Below are positions 25,219-34,422 of a stretch of DNA of 64,000 nucleotides, in pieces. The stretch's first letter is position 1; each line of letters begins with the position of its first letter. The notes below the pieces were generated by a model. The model was not told the origin of the DNA, searched no databases, and was given only the letters and a program-made list of their open reading frames with translations. Where the stretch lies: the NCBI GenBank assembly GCA_902798965.1, contig CADBYS010000001.1:1-64000 (forward strand). Direction: 5' to 3'. Source of the stretch: an uncultured Bacteroidales bacterium (GTDB taxonomy: Bacteria; Bacteroidota; Bacteroidia; Bacteroidales; Paludibacteraceae). The translations under genes were made by a program, and so were the position numbers.

Positions 25219-26848
25219 TGTATATTTCAATAATCCCCAACGCCGCACGCAGCTCATCGGTGCAAATACCACCGTCATCGTTGCAGGTCGTCGTACAGGA
25301 AAAACGGACTCCATTGCTTCGCCCTTTGTGCTACGCAATATGCAACGAATGTCGGGTAGCACAGGTGGCATTGTTGTACCTACGTTCAAGCATGGCTTGA
25401 CGAACACAATACCGGGACTGCTTGCGGCTTGGAAACGTTGGGGCTTTCTCAATGGTGTGCATTATGTAGTCGGCCGAAAGCCGCCGAAAGGCTTTCAGAC
25501 GGCTATCATTGAGCCTACCGACTACGAGCATGTAATTTCGTTCTACAATGGCAGTCGCGCTATCATCATTTCCCAAGACCGGCCGGGTTCGTCCAACTCA
25601 CTCACGCTGTCTTGGCTCCTCATCGATGAAGCCAAGTTCATCGACTACGAGCGTCTGAAAGATGAAACGCTCCCTGCCAATGGTGGTATCAAGTCATACT
25701 TTGGCAAGCACTCCTTCAATCATTCCATCCTTATCTTGTCGGATATGCCCCAGACCAAGAAAGGGTCTTGGTTTTTGCATTATGAGGACAAAATGGATAA
25801 GGAACTCATCGCCACCATTGAGGCTACTGTTTGCGAGATTTGGAAAGTCAAGCAGCGCATCAAAAATGATAGAGCAGCGGGCAAGACACCGCCGGAGTAC
25901 CTGCGCAAGCACCTGCGGCATTTGGATAAGCAACTCAATCAGATGCGCTCGGTCGCTGTGTACTACAAAGAGTATTCCTCTATTGAGAACCTGCAACTGC
26001 TTGGTGAGACGTACATCAAGCAGATGAAACGCGACCTCACACCGCTCACTTTCCAAACATCCATCCTTTGCCAACGCATAGGCATTGCCAAGGACGGCTT
26101 CTATTCCTCGATGAGGGAAGCGCACTATTACGATGCCTCGAACTTTGAGTATTTAGACGCTATGTGGGCAGACCTCGCTGCCACTGGCGAGTTGCTCACT
26201 CTGCCCACCACCGTCCAACAGGACAGCGATGTAGTGCCTGACATGCCGCTCTACATCGGTATGGACTACAACGCCAACATCAACTGGATTGTTGCTGGTC
26301 AGCCTGTAGGGAAACGGCTGAATGTAGTCAAGTCCTTTTATACCAAGTTCGAGAGGAAAATCCCTGCGCTCATTGCCGATTTCTGCGCCTACTACGAGAC
26401 ACACCAAAACAAGACGGTCGTTTTCTATTACGACACCACCGCCCTCGGCTCCAACTATGCCGTCAATGAGCAGGATTTCCGTTGGGTGGTTATCCACGAG
26501 TTTGAGCGACACGGCTGGCACGTGCAGGATGTCTATATCGGCAACCCCATGAAGCACCACGAGAAGTATCTGGAGATAAACGAAGCTTTCGCCGGTCGCC
26601 GGAAACTCATGCCGTTCATCAACCGGCAGAACAATGAAGACCTTATCCTCGCACTCCAAACGGCAGGCGTTTCGAGAGGCAGGAACGGCTTCCGTAAGGA
26701 CAAAGGCGGCGAGAAACTCGCCGAGACGGAGGAAGACCTCTTGCAGCATCGCACCGACGGTACGGACGCGTTTGATACGCTCTATATCGGGTGTGCAAAA
26801 TTCCCACAGCAGAATGTTTCTCAAATCTCTGTAAGTGGAGTGTTATAA
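25211..26848 (+). CDS. terL: Terminase large subunit
   Basis: A 545-residue packaging motor. The ATPase has Walker A VAGRRTGKTDS (about 24-34) and Walker B SWLLIDEAKF (about 133-142, with catalytic Glu). The RNase H-like nuclease begins with LYIGMDYNANINWIVAG (first metal-binding Asp) and continues with VVFYYDTTALG (second) and TDGTDAFDTLYIG near the C-terminus. Start at ATG 25211, overlapping the small-subunit gene. It would cut concatemeric phage DNA and pump it through the portal. No frameshift or missing motif. Confidence 0.92.
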   Translation: MADVYFNNPQRRTQLIGANTTVIVAGRRTGKTDSIASPFVLRNMQRMSGSTGGIVVPTFKHGLTNTIPGLLAAWKRWGFLNGVHYVVGRKPPKGFQTAIIEPTDYEHVISFYNGSRAIIISQDRPGSSNSLTLSWLLIDEAKFIDYERLKDETLPANGGIKSYFGKHSFNHSILILSDMPQTKKGSWFLHYEDKMDKELIATIEATVCEIWKVKQRIKNDRAAGKTPPEYLRKHLRHLDKQLNQMRSVAVYYKEYSSIENLQLLGETYIKQMKRDLTPLTFQTSILCQRIGIAKDGFYSSMREAHYYDASNFEYLDAMWADLAATGELLTLPTTVQQDSDVVPDMPLYIGMDYNANINWIVAGQPVGKRLNVVKSFYTKFERKIPALIADFCAYYETHQNKTVVFYYDTTALGSNYAVNEQDFRWVVIHEFERHGWHVQDVYIGNPMKHHEKYLEINEAFAGRRKLMPFINRQNNEDLILALQTAGVSRGRNGFRKDKGGEKLAETEEDLLQHRTDGTDAFDTLYIGCAKFPQQNVSQISVSGVL

Positions 26849-26940
26849 CCCTATCGCCCTCATTTTTGGGTAAAATATGCAGGTTTATATTCTTTTTTTT
26901 GGGAAAAAACATACAAAAACAAAGTTTTTGAAGGGAAAAA

Positions 26941-26972
26941 TTTGCAAAATTCATTTTTTTTTCGTAATTTTG
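26941..26972 (+). promoter_or_regulatory. Host-type promoter of the cargo operon
   Basis: TTTG (26941-26944), 20 bp, TAATTTTG (26965-26972), followed by CAC. This is the chromosomal promoter type with a full -33 TTTG, placed inside the late region, so the genes behind it can be expressed in the lysogen independently of late transcription. Confidence 0.75.
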
Positions 26973-27024
26973 CACGCGTTTTCGAAATGAAGATTATATT
27001 GTTTAACAAAAAAAGATAAAAGAC

Positions 27025-27771
27025 ATGAGAACAAAAGTACTTTTTATTGTAATGTGCTTTGCTGCAATGGCAATTGCACAAGAGCCGTCGCAACCATGGA
27101 GTGTAAATGCGGATAGTGTTTATGTTTCTTCAGCAACAACAAGAGTTGGAATTGGCACCGCCTCACCCCAAGAAGCCTTGCATGTTGAAGGTTATGTTTA
27201 TGGTAGTGGCGGACATGGTTCCCTTCGAATCAAGACAGATTGTGGAGTAACCGCTATCGGATGTGATAGTTGGGCTTATTCTCACTTTGACACTAATCTT
27301 CCTCGTTTCTATTTCTATAAACCAGTGATGATTGGGAATGGTGAGTTGTCAAGCGGCAAAGACAATAATATGACTTTCAAAACATTTAATGGCAGTTCTT
27401 ATACAACACGTATGTTAATCAAATATAGTAATGGTTATGTGGGTATTGGGACAACAACACCAGCTTATAAATTAGATGTTAATGGGGATCTCCGTGCTTC
27501 GAAAATTTATACTACAGAAGTAAAAGTTTCCGTGCCAGCAGGTGCGGATTATGTTTTTGCTCCTGATTATCAGTTACCTTCATTAGATGCAGTTAAGACC
27601 TTCATTCAAGAAAACCAACACCTGCCTGAGATACAATCAGAGCAGGATATGCAAGAAAATGGCGTAAATTTGAATGAGTTCCAGATACAACTTCTGAAAA
27701 AAATTGAGCAACTTACCCTTTACATCATACAACAAGATGAGCGTATTAAGGAATTAGAAGCTAAACAGTAA
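27025..27771 (+). CDS. Secreted tail-fibre-domain-like protein, cargo gene 1
   Basis: A 248-residue protein with a signal peptide (MRTKVLFIVMCFAAMAIAQ). Two beta-repeat segments (VGIGTASPQEALHVEG and VGIGTTTPAYKLDVNG) belong to the GIGTxxP repeats common in Bacteroidota surface and fibre proteins. The C-terminus is the short S74-like or fibre-end module (YVFAPDYQLPSLDAVKTFI, HLPEIQSEQDMQENGVNL) ending in a coiled coil (LLKKIEQLTLYIIQQDERI). It is AT-rich compared with neighbouring phage genes and preceded by a host promoter. Likely exported by the lysogen rather than a virion part. Confidence 0.75.
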   Translation: MRTKVLFIVMCFAAMAIAQEPSQPWSVNADSVYVSSATTRVGIGTASPQEALHVEGYVYGSGGHGSLRIKTDCGVTAIGCDSWAYSHFDTNLPRFYFYKPVMIGNGELSSGKDNNMTFKTFNGSSYTTRMLIKYSNGYVGIGTTTPAYKLDVNGDLRASKIYTTEVKVSVPAGADYVFAPDYQLPSLDAVKTFIQENQHLPEIQSEQDMQENGVNLNEFQIQLLKKIEQLTLYIIQQDERIKELEAKQ

Positions 27772-27791
27772 CTAATTAATTCTTCTGCATT

Positions 27792-29537
27792 ATGAAACAC
27801 AATATATTTATATCGTTGTTTCTGATTTGTTCTATATCTACATATTCGCAATCTTTGTTCAAACAAAGAGCGATAAACTTGGAACAAGAAAAAATTCAAT
27901 CTATACTAGATAGGGATGCGACAGCATCTGTGATACCTATTGATTTGGATATAGAACTTTTATCAAAACAGCAAGATATTTCTTTTACAGTTGATGGCGT
28001 TACCTTTTTATTATCTCCGATAAAGTTCGATGTGCGAGGGGTAAATAATTTCACAGCCTCATATTGCTCTTCTGACAGAGTGAATTCTATGGTGGTGTCC
28101 GTTTTTGGTGATAACATTAAAGGAAATTTGTTTTTAGAAAATGGTATATGGGGAATTGAGACTATAGACTCTGGTGAGTATGTATTGGTCGCAATAGATC
28201 AAACTGCCTTTCCAGAGGAAGACGAGCCATATTCCTACAATTATGATAATAGAAGTTCTACTTCGGCTGACGAAAACACAAATGAAGGGCGACATACGGA
28301 AATGAAAGCGTGGCCAGTCATTTCAGTTCTAGTTATGTATACCAATGAAGTCGCAAGTGCACATTCTTATTCAGAAATTGTGACAGAAGTGTTTAATGCA
28401 GAGGCGATATCTAATATAAGTTTTGGAAATAGTGATTTGGATTGCTTGTTTAAAGTGGTGTATATTGGGCACACGAATTATAACGAACATTCCATTTTCA
28501 AAACAAATTTAGATAGATTTGTTAATTTATCTGATGGTTATATGGATGAAGTGCAGAATTTGAGAGAGCAGTATTCTGCAGATGTGTGTATGCTTATATG
28601 TAATGGAGGAGCGGGGAAATGCGGACGAGCTGCAACAATTTATGCAGGAGCAGATAGCGCATATTGTTTGGTCAAGTATAGTTGTGCAGCTGAAAACTTA
28701 TCATTCCCACATGAAATAGGACATCTTGCAGGGTGTCGTCATGACATGTATAAGGATTCGACTCTTACTCCATATCCCCACGGACACGGCTTTGTTAAAG
28801 CAGATAAACGTTGGAGAACAATTATGGCATATAATAATTTCTGTCAAGATCGTGGATATAGTTGTGTCCGTCTCCCATATTGGTCGAATGTGACTATCTC
28901 TTATGCGGGAGACGCAATGGGAGATGAAATATATCGCAATAATGCTAGAGTTTGGGAAGATAGGGCCGAGCAACTTTCATATTTTAGAATAACTGATGAT
29001 AAAACAATCTCTTCTCTAGATGTCATTAATGCTGATTATGCTCACATATTTGCAGACCACACACTCAAAACGTCAGGAGCAGATGTAACCATTAGTGCTG
29101 GTAATAACATTACATTTCAAGCAGGGGACTCAATTATTCTGAAGCCTGGTTTTCATTCAGCATATGGATCATTTTTCCATGCCTACATATCTGATTATGA
29201 TTCTGCAGCAACACACTACACGTATAATATCTTATCTATGCCTAAAAAACATGATATCACAAGTGCAAAACTAAATATGCAATGTAGTGTGAGCCCTAAT
29301 CCAATAGAATCTAATAGTAAAATTGTACTGACTCTTGATGGAGATTATTCTGAGATTAACATCGATATAGTTGATTTGTTTGGCAGAAATATTTGTAATG
29401 TCGCCTCTGAGAAATCTCTTCAAGAAGGAGAATACTTCTACCAAATTAATTCAGAATACTTACCGTCTGGTGTGATGTTTGTTATAGTTACTTCACATAA
29501 TCATATTTTAACTTCATCAAAAATTTCGAAAAAATGA
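27792..29537 (+). CDS. Secreted zinc metalloprotease with T9SS sorting tail, cargo gene 2
   Basis: A 581-residue protein with signal peptide (MKHNIFISLFLICSISTYSQ). The catalytic motif FPHEIGHLAGCRHD (about 304-317) is the HExxHxxGxxHD form of metzincins (reprolysin/M12-like), and WRTIMAYNN supplies the Met-turn about 30 residues later. A spacer with TISAGNNITFQAGDSI (a beta repeat usual before sorting tails) and the last 90 residues (CSVSPNPIESNSKIVLTL, DIVDLFGRNICNV, YLPSGVMFVIV) form a type IX secretion system type A sorting domain. It would be surface-attached or released. It overlaps the following lipoprotein gene by 4 bp. Confidence 0.88.
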   Translation: MKHNIFISLFLICSISTYSQSLFKQRAINLEQEKIQSILDRDATASVIPIDLDIELLSKQQDISFTVDGVTFLLSPIKFDVRGVNNFTASYCSSDRVNSMVVSVFGDNIKGNLFLENGIWGIETIDSGEYVLVAIDQTAFPEEDEPYSYNYDNRSSTSADENTNEGRHTEMKAWPVISVLVMYTNEVASAHSYSEIVTEVFNAEAISNISFGNSDLDCLFKVVYIGHTNYNEHSIFKTNLDRFVNLSDGYMDEVQNLREQYSADVCMLICNGGAGKCGRAATIYAGADSAYCLVKYSCAAENLSFPHEIGHLAGCRHDMYKDSTLTPYPHGHGFVKADKRWRTIMAYNNFCQDRGYSCVRLPYWSNVTISYAGDAMGDEIYRNNARVWEDRAEQLSYFRITDDKTISSLDVINADYAHIFADHTLKTSGADVTISAGNNITFQAGDSIILKPGFHSAYGSFFHAYISDYDSAATHYTYNILSMPKKHDITSAKLNMQCSVSPNPIESNSKIVLTLDGDYSEINIDIVDLFGRNICNVASEKSLQEGEYFYQINSEYLPSGVMFVIVTSHNHILTSSKISKK

Positions 29538-30379
29538 AAGCATTAAGCTATATAATTACAGGAACGTTGTTTGTACTATTTGCGACAGCATGCAACAACG
29601 CCAATAACCCCGAAAATAACGACGAATCGGGTAATGGTGTAGAAAAGACTAACAATAATGGGAATTCAGAATCGAAAGTTCAACCTAAAAAGGGAGAATT
29701 GGTTTACTCGTCAGAAGACGAATGTGAACAATTGTTTTTTGACGAAAGGTTAGGTGAGGACTTTGGCTCAGCCTTGAATAATCTTATTGCTTCACGAAGT
29801 GAACTAAATGAGCTCGGAGAAAATATCTATGTCAAAAAAACAGAAATGACATTTGTTGAAACATTCATAGATACACAAGTATATCTTTTGCAGTTCTATA
29901 AAATTGATAACGATAACGAGAAATACCCATTGCAAGTCCTCTATGCTGCGCATGATGCAATTGATAATGATGGAAACCATTACGAATTCGAGTTTTGTGA
30001 TGGTCCGAGCGATGAAGAAGAGAACAAGCCAGTCGGAAGTTATTCCTTTGAAGAGTGTTCGGATTGTTATTTGTTATTTGTGAAGAATTATGGTCAAAAT
30101 TACGATGAGGCAATGTCAAATCTAAAATCGGACATCAATGCTTGTGTGGCAACATTACAAGAAGAATTCAGGAGATATGTATCTTTCGATGCAGAACAGG
30201 TAAGAATAGTTGAAAATCCTATTACATTGACCAATCATCCTGACAAAAGCATTCAATGCTCACTTATTCAAATTCAAATATATTCGACAATATCCAATGA
30301 ATTCACACATGTAAAATACTACGGAGCATTAGACTCAAATGGAGATTTATATAGTGTAAATTCAACTGGAGCTTATTGA
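29534..30379 (+). CDS. Lipoprotein, cargo gene 3
   Basis: A 281-residue protein with a lipoprotein signal (MKALSYIITGTLFVLFATAC; lipobox FATAC, Cys20), followed by an N- and E-rich linker (NNANNPENNDESGNG). The globular part is acidic with alternating strands (QVYLLQFYKIDNDNEKYPLQ, HYEFEFCDG). No family recognised. ATG overlaps the metalloprotease stop, so expression is coupled and a supporting role, such as protection or retention of the protease, is possible. Directly after the stop lies a remnant similar to its own C-terminus. Confidence 0.75.
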   Translation: MKALSYIITGTLFVLFATACNNANNPENNDESGNGVEKTNNNGNSESKVQPKKGELVYSSEDECEQLFFDERLGEDFGSALNNLIASRSELNELGENIYVKKTEMTFVETFIDTQVYLLQFYKIDNDNEKYPLQVLYAAHDAIDNDGNHYEFEFCDGPSDEEENKPVGSYSFEECSDCYLLFVKNYGQNYDEAMSNLKSDINACVATLQEEFRRYVSFDAEQVRIVENPITLTNHPDKSIQCSLIQIQIYSTISNEFTHVKYYGALDSNGDLYSVNSTGAY

Positions 30380-30383
30380 TTTT

Positions 30384-30452
30384 GGCGTGTTAGATTCTAA
30401 TGGTAATTTTTATTACGACAGAGCATTGCCAGTGTACGATACCTTTAATTAA
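30384..30452 (+). pseudogene. Remnant of a second copy of the lipoprotein C-terminus
   Basis: Reading GGC at 30384 gives GVLDSNGNFYYDRALPVYD and a stop at 30452. It parallels GALDSNGDLYSVNSTGAY at the end of the preceding lipoprotein. It has no start codon and lies right behind the lipoprotein stop, so it looks like the leftover end of a duplicated or recombined paralogue. Confidence 0.5.
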
Positions 30453-30513
30453 TGTACAAGAAAGTTGTAAGATATTAATGCTTGTATTTTTGTATTATAT
30501 ACTATAAATCTTT

Positions 30514-30549
30514 GTCTTTTCTACACGTCTATTAGTGCCATACCTTTGC
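30514..30549 (+). promoter_or_regulatory. Phage late promoter 3
   Basis: GTCTTTTC (30514-30521), 19 bp, TACCTTTGC (30541-30549), 17 bp before the ATG at 30566. It restarts late transcription directly after the cargo genes. Confidence 0.8.
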
Positions 30550-30565
30550 ACAAAAATGCAAGGAT

Positions 30566-31654
30566 ATGGCACTTTCTTTAATTACTGATATACCTGCAAC
30601 GTGCTACACTTCGCAGTTGCAGAAAATCGAACTCGCCTCGTCAGGCACTGTCGTTAAGTTCCGCATCTATTACCAAGCGCAACTCTATTATAGCGGCAAC
30701 GGGCAAACGCTAATCTTCAGTTCGTCCTATAACACGCGTTTCAGTCGTGTTGCTATTTACGACATCGGCTCGCTCCTCGAAACCTACCTGTCTGACAAGG
30801 ATGGGCTGCAGCAGTTCATCTTCTATTTCTCCAACGGCACTGACAGCCTTGAACAGACCTACGGCATCATCTACTGCAAGCAGCTGCCGTTGCGCACTGC
30901 TGCCGACCTCGCCAACTCCAATTACATCACCAACTACTTCAACCGGCTTGTCTATAAAGGCGCGAAAGACCAACTACCATACTTCGCAGGTTTCGGCTCG
31001 CCCGGAGGGTATGCCGTCCGCACTATCACCTATACCGTGGTCTATCGCAAGACGGACGGCACTTTCGGCACATACGATATAATCTCCGGAGGACGCACCG
31101 GCTTCGGCATTTCGTATGTTCTGACGAGTTGCGATGCCATTGCAGCGATGTTCCAGTTCTCCATTCCTGATGGGGCAGTCATCGTTGCCTATTCCTTAAA
31201 GCAGGGCAGTTGCACGGCGCGTTTCTATGTGTCCGAGCAGCCACTGCTGCGTCAGTTCGTGTTTCGCAATGCCTATGGCTGCCGCGAGTACATCGCCGTT
31301 CCTACAGCCCAAACCGAGAAGACCGAGACCAAGAGCAGCACAGCCGTTTGTGGTGACACGCTCACCCAATATGACATCACGCATACGCGCTCCTTCGAGG
31401 AACAAACACCGGTGCTGCAACGTGCAGAAGCACGCCGTTTCATGGAGTTTCTGACCTCGCATTATACCGCCGTTGTCATTGGAAATGCTGAATATCCCAT
31501 TGTCATCACGTCCTACAAGGATGAGATTTCCGACAATTCCGGAGAGGGCAACGCTATCAAGTTCGAGTGGCAGTTCGTTTCGCTCCGCACGCCGCTCATC
31601 AGCGAAGATTACGACCGCATCTTCTCACCAGAACATGCAGACCAATTCGTATAA
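30566..31654 (+). CDS. Putative tail structural protein
   Basis: A 362-residue protein rich in beta strands, Tyr and Thr (VVKFRIYYQAQLYYSGNGQ, TITYTVVYRKTDGTFGTY). It begins MALSLITDIPATCYTSQL. No signal peptide. First gene behind late promoter 3 and ahead of small tail and fibre genes, so a baseplate, tail-tip or adhesin-carrier role is likely. No family recognised. Confidence 0.55.
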   Translation: MALSLITDIPATCYTSQLQKIELASSGTVVKFRIYYQAQLYYSGNGQTLIFSSSYNTRFSRVAIYDIGSLLETYLSDKDGLQQFIFYFSNGTDSLEQTYGIIYCKQLPLRTAADLANSNYITNYFNRLVYKGAKDQLPYFAGFGSPGGYAVRTITYTVVYRKTDGTFGTYDIISGGRTGFGISYVLTSCDAIAAMFQFSIPDGAVIVAYSLKQGSCTARFYVSEQPLLRQFVFRNAYGCREYIAVPTAQTEKTETKSSTAVCGDTLTQYDITHTRSFEEQTPVLQRAEARRFMEFLTSHYTAVVIGNAEYPIVITSYKDEISDNSGEGNAIKFEWQFVSLRTPLISEDYDRIFSPEHADQFV

Positions 31655-31685
31655 ATATCCGAATTTTACCCAAATCACCCGAATT

Positions 31686-32108
31686 ATGTCCACCACACCA
31701 CAACAGCAATCCGCCCAAGAAGCTCGTGAGAAATACATCCTCGCTTTCAATGCTACTATGATACAGATTTGGCAAGAGCGCATCACCTTGCTTGATGTTA
31801 TCAATACTGGTGCGCTCCTCCGCTCGCCGCTTTCCTTGCCTGTCAAAGCCGATGGCCGTTTCTTCGAGGTCACGCTCTCACAGGCTTTCCTCGAATACGG
31901 ACTTTGGCAAGATTATGGCGTAGGGCGTGAAACGCCTCGCGGTAACAGTGGCGACCTTGGCAGAGCCAAAAAGCGCAAGCGCAGACCTTGGTTCTCCAAG
32001 AAATACTACGCCTCCTTTCTCAACCTACGCGATTTCCTTGGTGAGAACATCGGGCAAGAATTTCAGGGCATCATCGCCGACACCTTCGCCCGGACGAATA
32101 AGATATAA
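31686..32108 (+). CDS. Hypothetical tail-associated protein
   Basis: A 140-residue protein; ATG 31686 (MSTTPQQQSAQEAREKYIL) preferred, ATG 31638 is an in-frame alternative overlapping the previous gene. Features: helical N-terminal half, then GRFFEVTLSQAFLEYGLWQ, a very basic stretch (GRAKKRKRRPWFSKKYY) and a helical end. It lies between a tail protein and the fibre gene. Function unknown. Confidence 0.55.
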   Translation: MSTTPQQQSAQEAREKYILAFNATMIQIWQERITLLDVINTGALLRSPLSLPVKADGRFFEVTLSQAFLEYGLWQDYGVGRETPRGNSGDLGRAKKRKRRPWFSKKYYASFLNLRDFLGENIGQEFQGIIADTFARTNKI

Positions 32109-32138
32109 TAAAAAGGTTCGCACTCGCGCACGCACATT

Positions 32139-32174
32139 GTCTTTTCGCGAGCCTCGTTGCTCGCCTACCTTTGC
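32139..32174 (+). promoter_or_regulatory. Phage late promoter 4
   Basis: GTCTTTTC (32139-32146), 19 bp, TACCTTTGC (32166-32174), 17 bp before the ATG at 32191 of the fibre gene. The spacer contains GCGAGcctcgttGCTCGC, an inverted repeat. Confidence 0.8.
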
Positions 32175-32190
32175 ATCAAAAAAAAAGAAT

Positions 32191-33783
32191 ATGAACGCAC
32201 AAGTACAATCCCTCATCACAGCTTTGGGACAGCAGACCGAACCCAACAGCATCACCCCCGAAATGCTTGCAAACATTTTGATAGTATTTGCCGGCAAAGT
32301 CCATTTCACCGAAGATACCATCACTTCACTCGCCAGTGACAATGCCCGCTCCACATCTCCGGTGGCAGCAGAGATTGTGGCAAGCATACGAGATATTCTC
32401 ACAGGACATATCGAATCGCTTGTACAAAAAAACGATTTACTCGCAGACGTTTTGAATACGCACTCTCATTCCTCATCCTCACTCTCCAACCAAGAGCATA
32501 TCATTTTCGGTATAGGCAACGCCGCTCCTGGCACTGCCGCAATGGCTGTCAATCGTGAAAATATCGCTTCGGGGCATAATGCGTTTGCCGAAGGTTATGG
32601 TAACACTGCTTCCGGCAATCAAGCCCACGCAGAGGGCAACCAAACGCGAGCCACCGCACCTCAGGCACATTCGGAGGGTTGGGGAACGCACTCAACAAAT
32701 AACGGCGCACATGCAGAAGGTGATGAAACAATCGCCTCTGGTAAATATAGCCATGCAGAGGGGGAGAAAACACAAGCGCAAGCCGACTATTCCCACTCCG
32801 AAGGTATGCAAAACATCACGGGTGGTAGTGCATACTCATACAACTCACTAACCGCTGCCGAAGATGGTGCTGAAGGCACTTATGCTCACACAGAGGGAAA
32901 CACGAATATCGCTCGTGGTACTGCTTCCCATGCCGAGGGCAAACATAATTTTGCTGACGGCATAGCTGCACATGCCGAAGGCTTCAATAATCTCACCCGA
33001 GGGACGGCAGCACATGCAGAAGGGCAGTCCACGCAAGCCATCGCACACGCCACACATGCTGCCGGCTATCATACCATTGCCGCTTCAGCAAACCAAACAG
33101 TCATCGGCAAATACAACGTGCCTGACTCCGAAAGCGAATATGCCTTTATCGTTGGTAACGGAATAGCTGAAAATGCACGTTCTAACGCATTTGCTGTAAA
33201 ATGGAATGGCGATATAATTGTATGGGATAACGGCACTCGCCATGCTCTCACTGCCGCCACGCTCGCTTCACTCGCACAACAGATAGCCGACCTTCGTGCA
33301 CTCATCTATTCTTTTCATCCGACCAATGAGGTTGAAACACAAATTGATTTCTCTACCGGTACTTTTGATTCTGAAGAGAAGTATATCACGTGGCTATCAA
33401 TCGACCGCTCAATTAGTATGCTACAACTCAAAGGCAATGGCTCAACTGCCGTCAATCAGTCACATGTGTCTGCTCTACGGCTACTCAAAGGCCATGTACT
33501 TCACTTCAACGCGGGTGAGAATAGACTAATCAAGCGTATTCTCATCACATGCTCGGATAAATATATAGGCTCGGACATCACTGTTGGAACAGAGATGCAA
33601 TCAAACCTCGTTGTAGATAACCCCACCACTATTACTCGTGTACTAACCACATCCAACTCGGGTACACACGAACTAACGGTAAATGGCGAAGGAGTGACCG
33701 ATGTCTATCTCCAAAACAACTCCACAAGCACCTCGCTCAACCTCCAATTTACAGCTATTACAATAATCTATAAAACAATATGA
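32191..33783 (+). CDS. Tail fibre with HAEG (YadA-head-like) repeats
   Basis: A 530-residue protein starting MNAQVQSLITALGQQTEPNS at ATG 32191 behind late promoter 4. The central part (about 130-300) has around a dozen repeats of 14 residues with [HF]-[AS]-E-G at the same place (AHAEGNQTRATAPQ, AHSEGWGTHSTNNG, SHAEGEKTQAQADY). These form a left-handed beta-roll in YadA-like trimeric adhesins and phage fibres. The C-terminal 170 residues are a distinct beta domain (QIDFSTGTFDSEEKYITWLS) likely to contact the receptor. It is the best candidate for the host-range protein. Confidence 0.8.
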   Translation: MNAQVQSLITALGQQTEPNSITPEMLANILIVFAGKVHFTEDTITSLASDNARSTSPVAAEIVASIRDILTGHIESLVQKNDLLADVLNTHSHSSSSLSNQEHIIFGIGNAAPGTAAMAVNRENIASGHNAFAEGYGNTASGNQAHAEGNQTRATAPQAHSEGWGTHSTNNGAHAEGDETIASGKYSHAEGEKTQAQADYSHSEGMQNITGGSAYSYNSLTAAEDGAEGTYAHTEGNTNIARGTASHAEGKHNFADGIAAHAEGFNNLTRGTAAHAEGQSTQAIAHATHAAGYHTIAASANQTVIGKYNVPDSESEYAFIVGNGIAENARSNAFAVKWNGDIIVWDNGTRHALTAATLASLAQQIADLRALIYSFHPTNEVETQIDFSTGTFDSEEKYITWLSIDRSISMLQLKGNGSTAVNQSHVSALRLLKGHVLHFNAGENRLIKRILITCSDKYIGSDITVGTEMQSNLVVDNPTTITRVLTTSNSGTHELTVNGEGVTDVYLQNNSTSTSLNLQFTAITIIYKTI

Positions 33784-34031
33784 AGACCAAACGCACACAT
33801 GAGGAGCGCAAATTGACGCTCCAGTTAATCCTCGCTGTTTCTATGGCAATCTTCGGTTGCGTGATGATAGTCGCAGCTTTCATCGTGCCGCCAACAGGGG
33901 AAATTCATCCATCGGTGCTGACCGCCTTCGGCGAGATACTCACTTTCGCCGGTGCAGTCCTGGGCATCGACTACAACTACAAGTTCAAGATCCACAGCAG
34001 AAAGGAGGTTGAAGATGAGGACAATCAATGA
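33780..34031 (+). CDS. Putative holin
   Basis: An 83-residue protein with two membrane segments (LTLQLILAVSMAIFGCVMIV and VLTAFGEILTFAGAVLGI) separated by a short PPTGEIHPS turn, a charged N-terminus and a charged C-terminal tail (SRKEVEDEDNQ). This layout and the endolysin gene that overlaps its end by 17 bp fit a class II-type holin. ATG overlaps the fibre stop by 4 bp. Confidence 0.65.
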   Translation: MKTKRTHEERKLTLQLILAVSMAIFGCVMIVAAFIVPPTGEIHPSVLTAFGEILTFAGAVLGIDYNYKFKIHSRKEVEDEDNQ

Positions 34032-34422
34032 AATCATCGTGCATTGTACCGCTACGAAAGCAGGTCGTCACTTCGATGTGAACGATGTGCGCCGCTGGCA
34101 CTTGCAACGTAAGTTCCGTGACATTGGCTATCATTTCCTGATCCTTCTTGACGGCACAGTGCAACAAGGCAGACCCCTCGCCAAAGCCGGTGCGCACTGC
34201 GTAGGACATAATTCCCACAGCATCGGTGTTTGCTATGTCGGAGGTCTCGCTGTAAACGGCAAGCCCACTGACACGCGAACACCTGAACAACGCCTTGCCT
34301 TACGCAAGTTGCTCACACAGCTCAAACAACAATTCCCAACGGCTGTTATTCACGGCCATTGTGACTTTGCCGCAAAGTCTTGCCCTTGTTTCAATGCAAC
34401 CCAAGAATATAAAGACCTATGA
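34015..34422 (+). CDS. Endolysin, N-acetylmuramoyl-L-alanine amidase
   Basis: A 135-residue amidase_2 (PGRP-fold) enzyme that cleaves the bond between muramic acid and the stem peptide. Zinc ligands visible: H10 in IIVHCTAT, H113 or H115 in VIHGHCD, and C123 in KSCPCF. The YHFLILLDGTVQQGRP segment is the conserved core. The start at 34015 is preceded by a rare strong Shine-Dalgarno (AAAGGAGG), which decides the start and suggests translation inside the holin gene is tuned separately. No signal peptide, so release depends on the holin. Confidence 0.88.
   Translation: MRTINEIIVHCTATKAGRHFDVNDVRRWHLQRKFRDIGYHFLILLDGTVQQGRPLAKAGAHCVGHNSHSIGVCYVGGLAVNGKPTDTRTPEQRLALRKLLTQLKQQFPTAVIHGHCDFAAKSCPCFNATQEYKDL

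Noticed and set aside
27025-27771. Phage tail fibre of this virion
   Set aside because: It has a signal peptide and a host-type promoter and is grouped with secreted proteins; the fibre role is better filled by 32191-33783.
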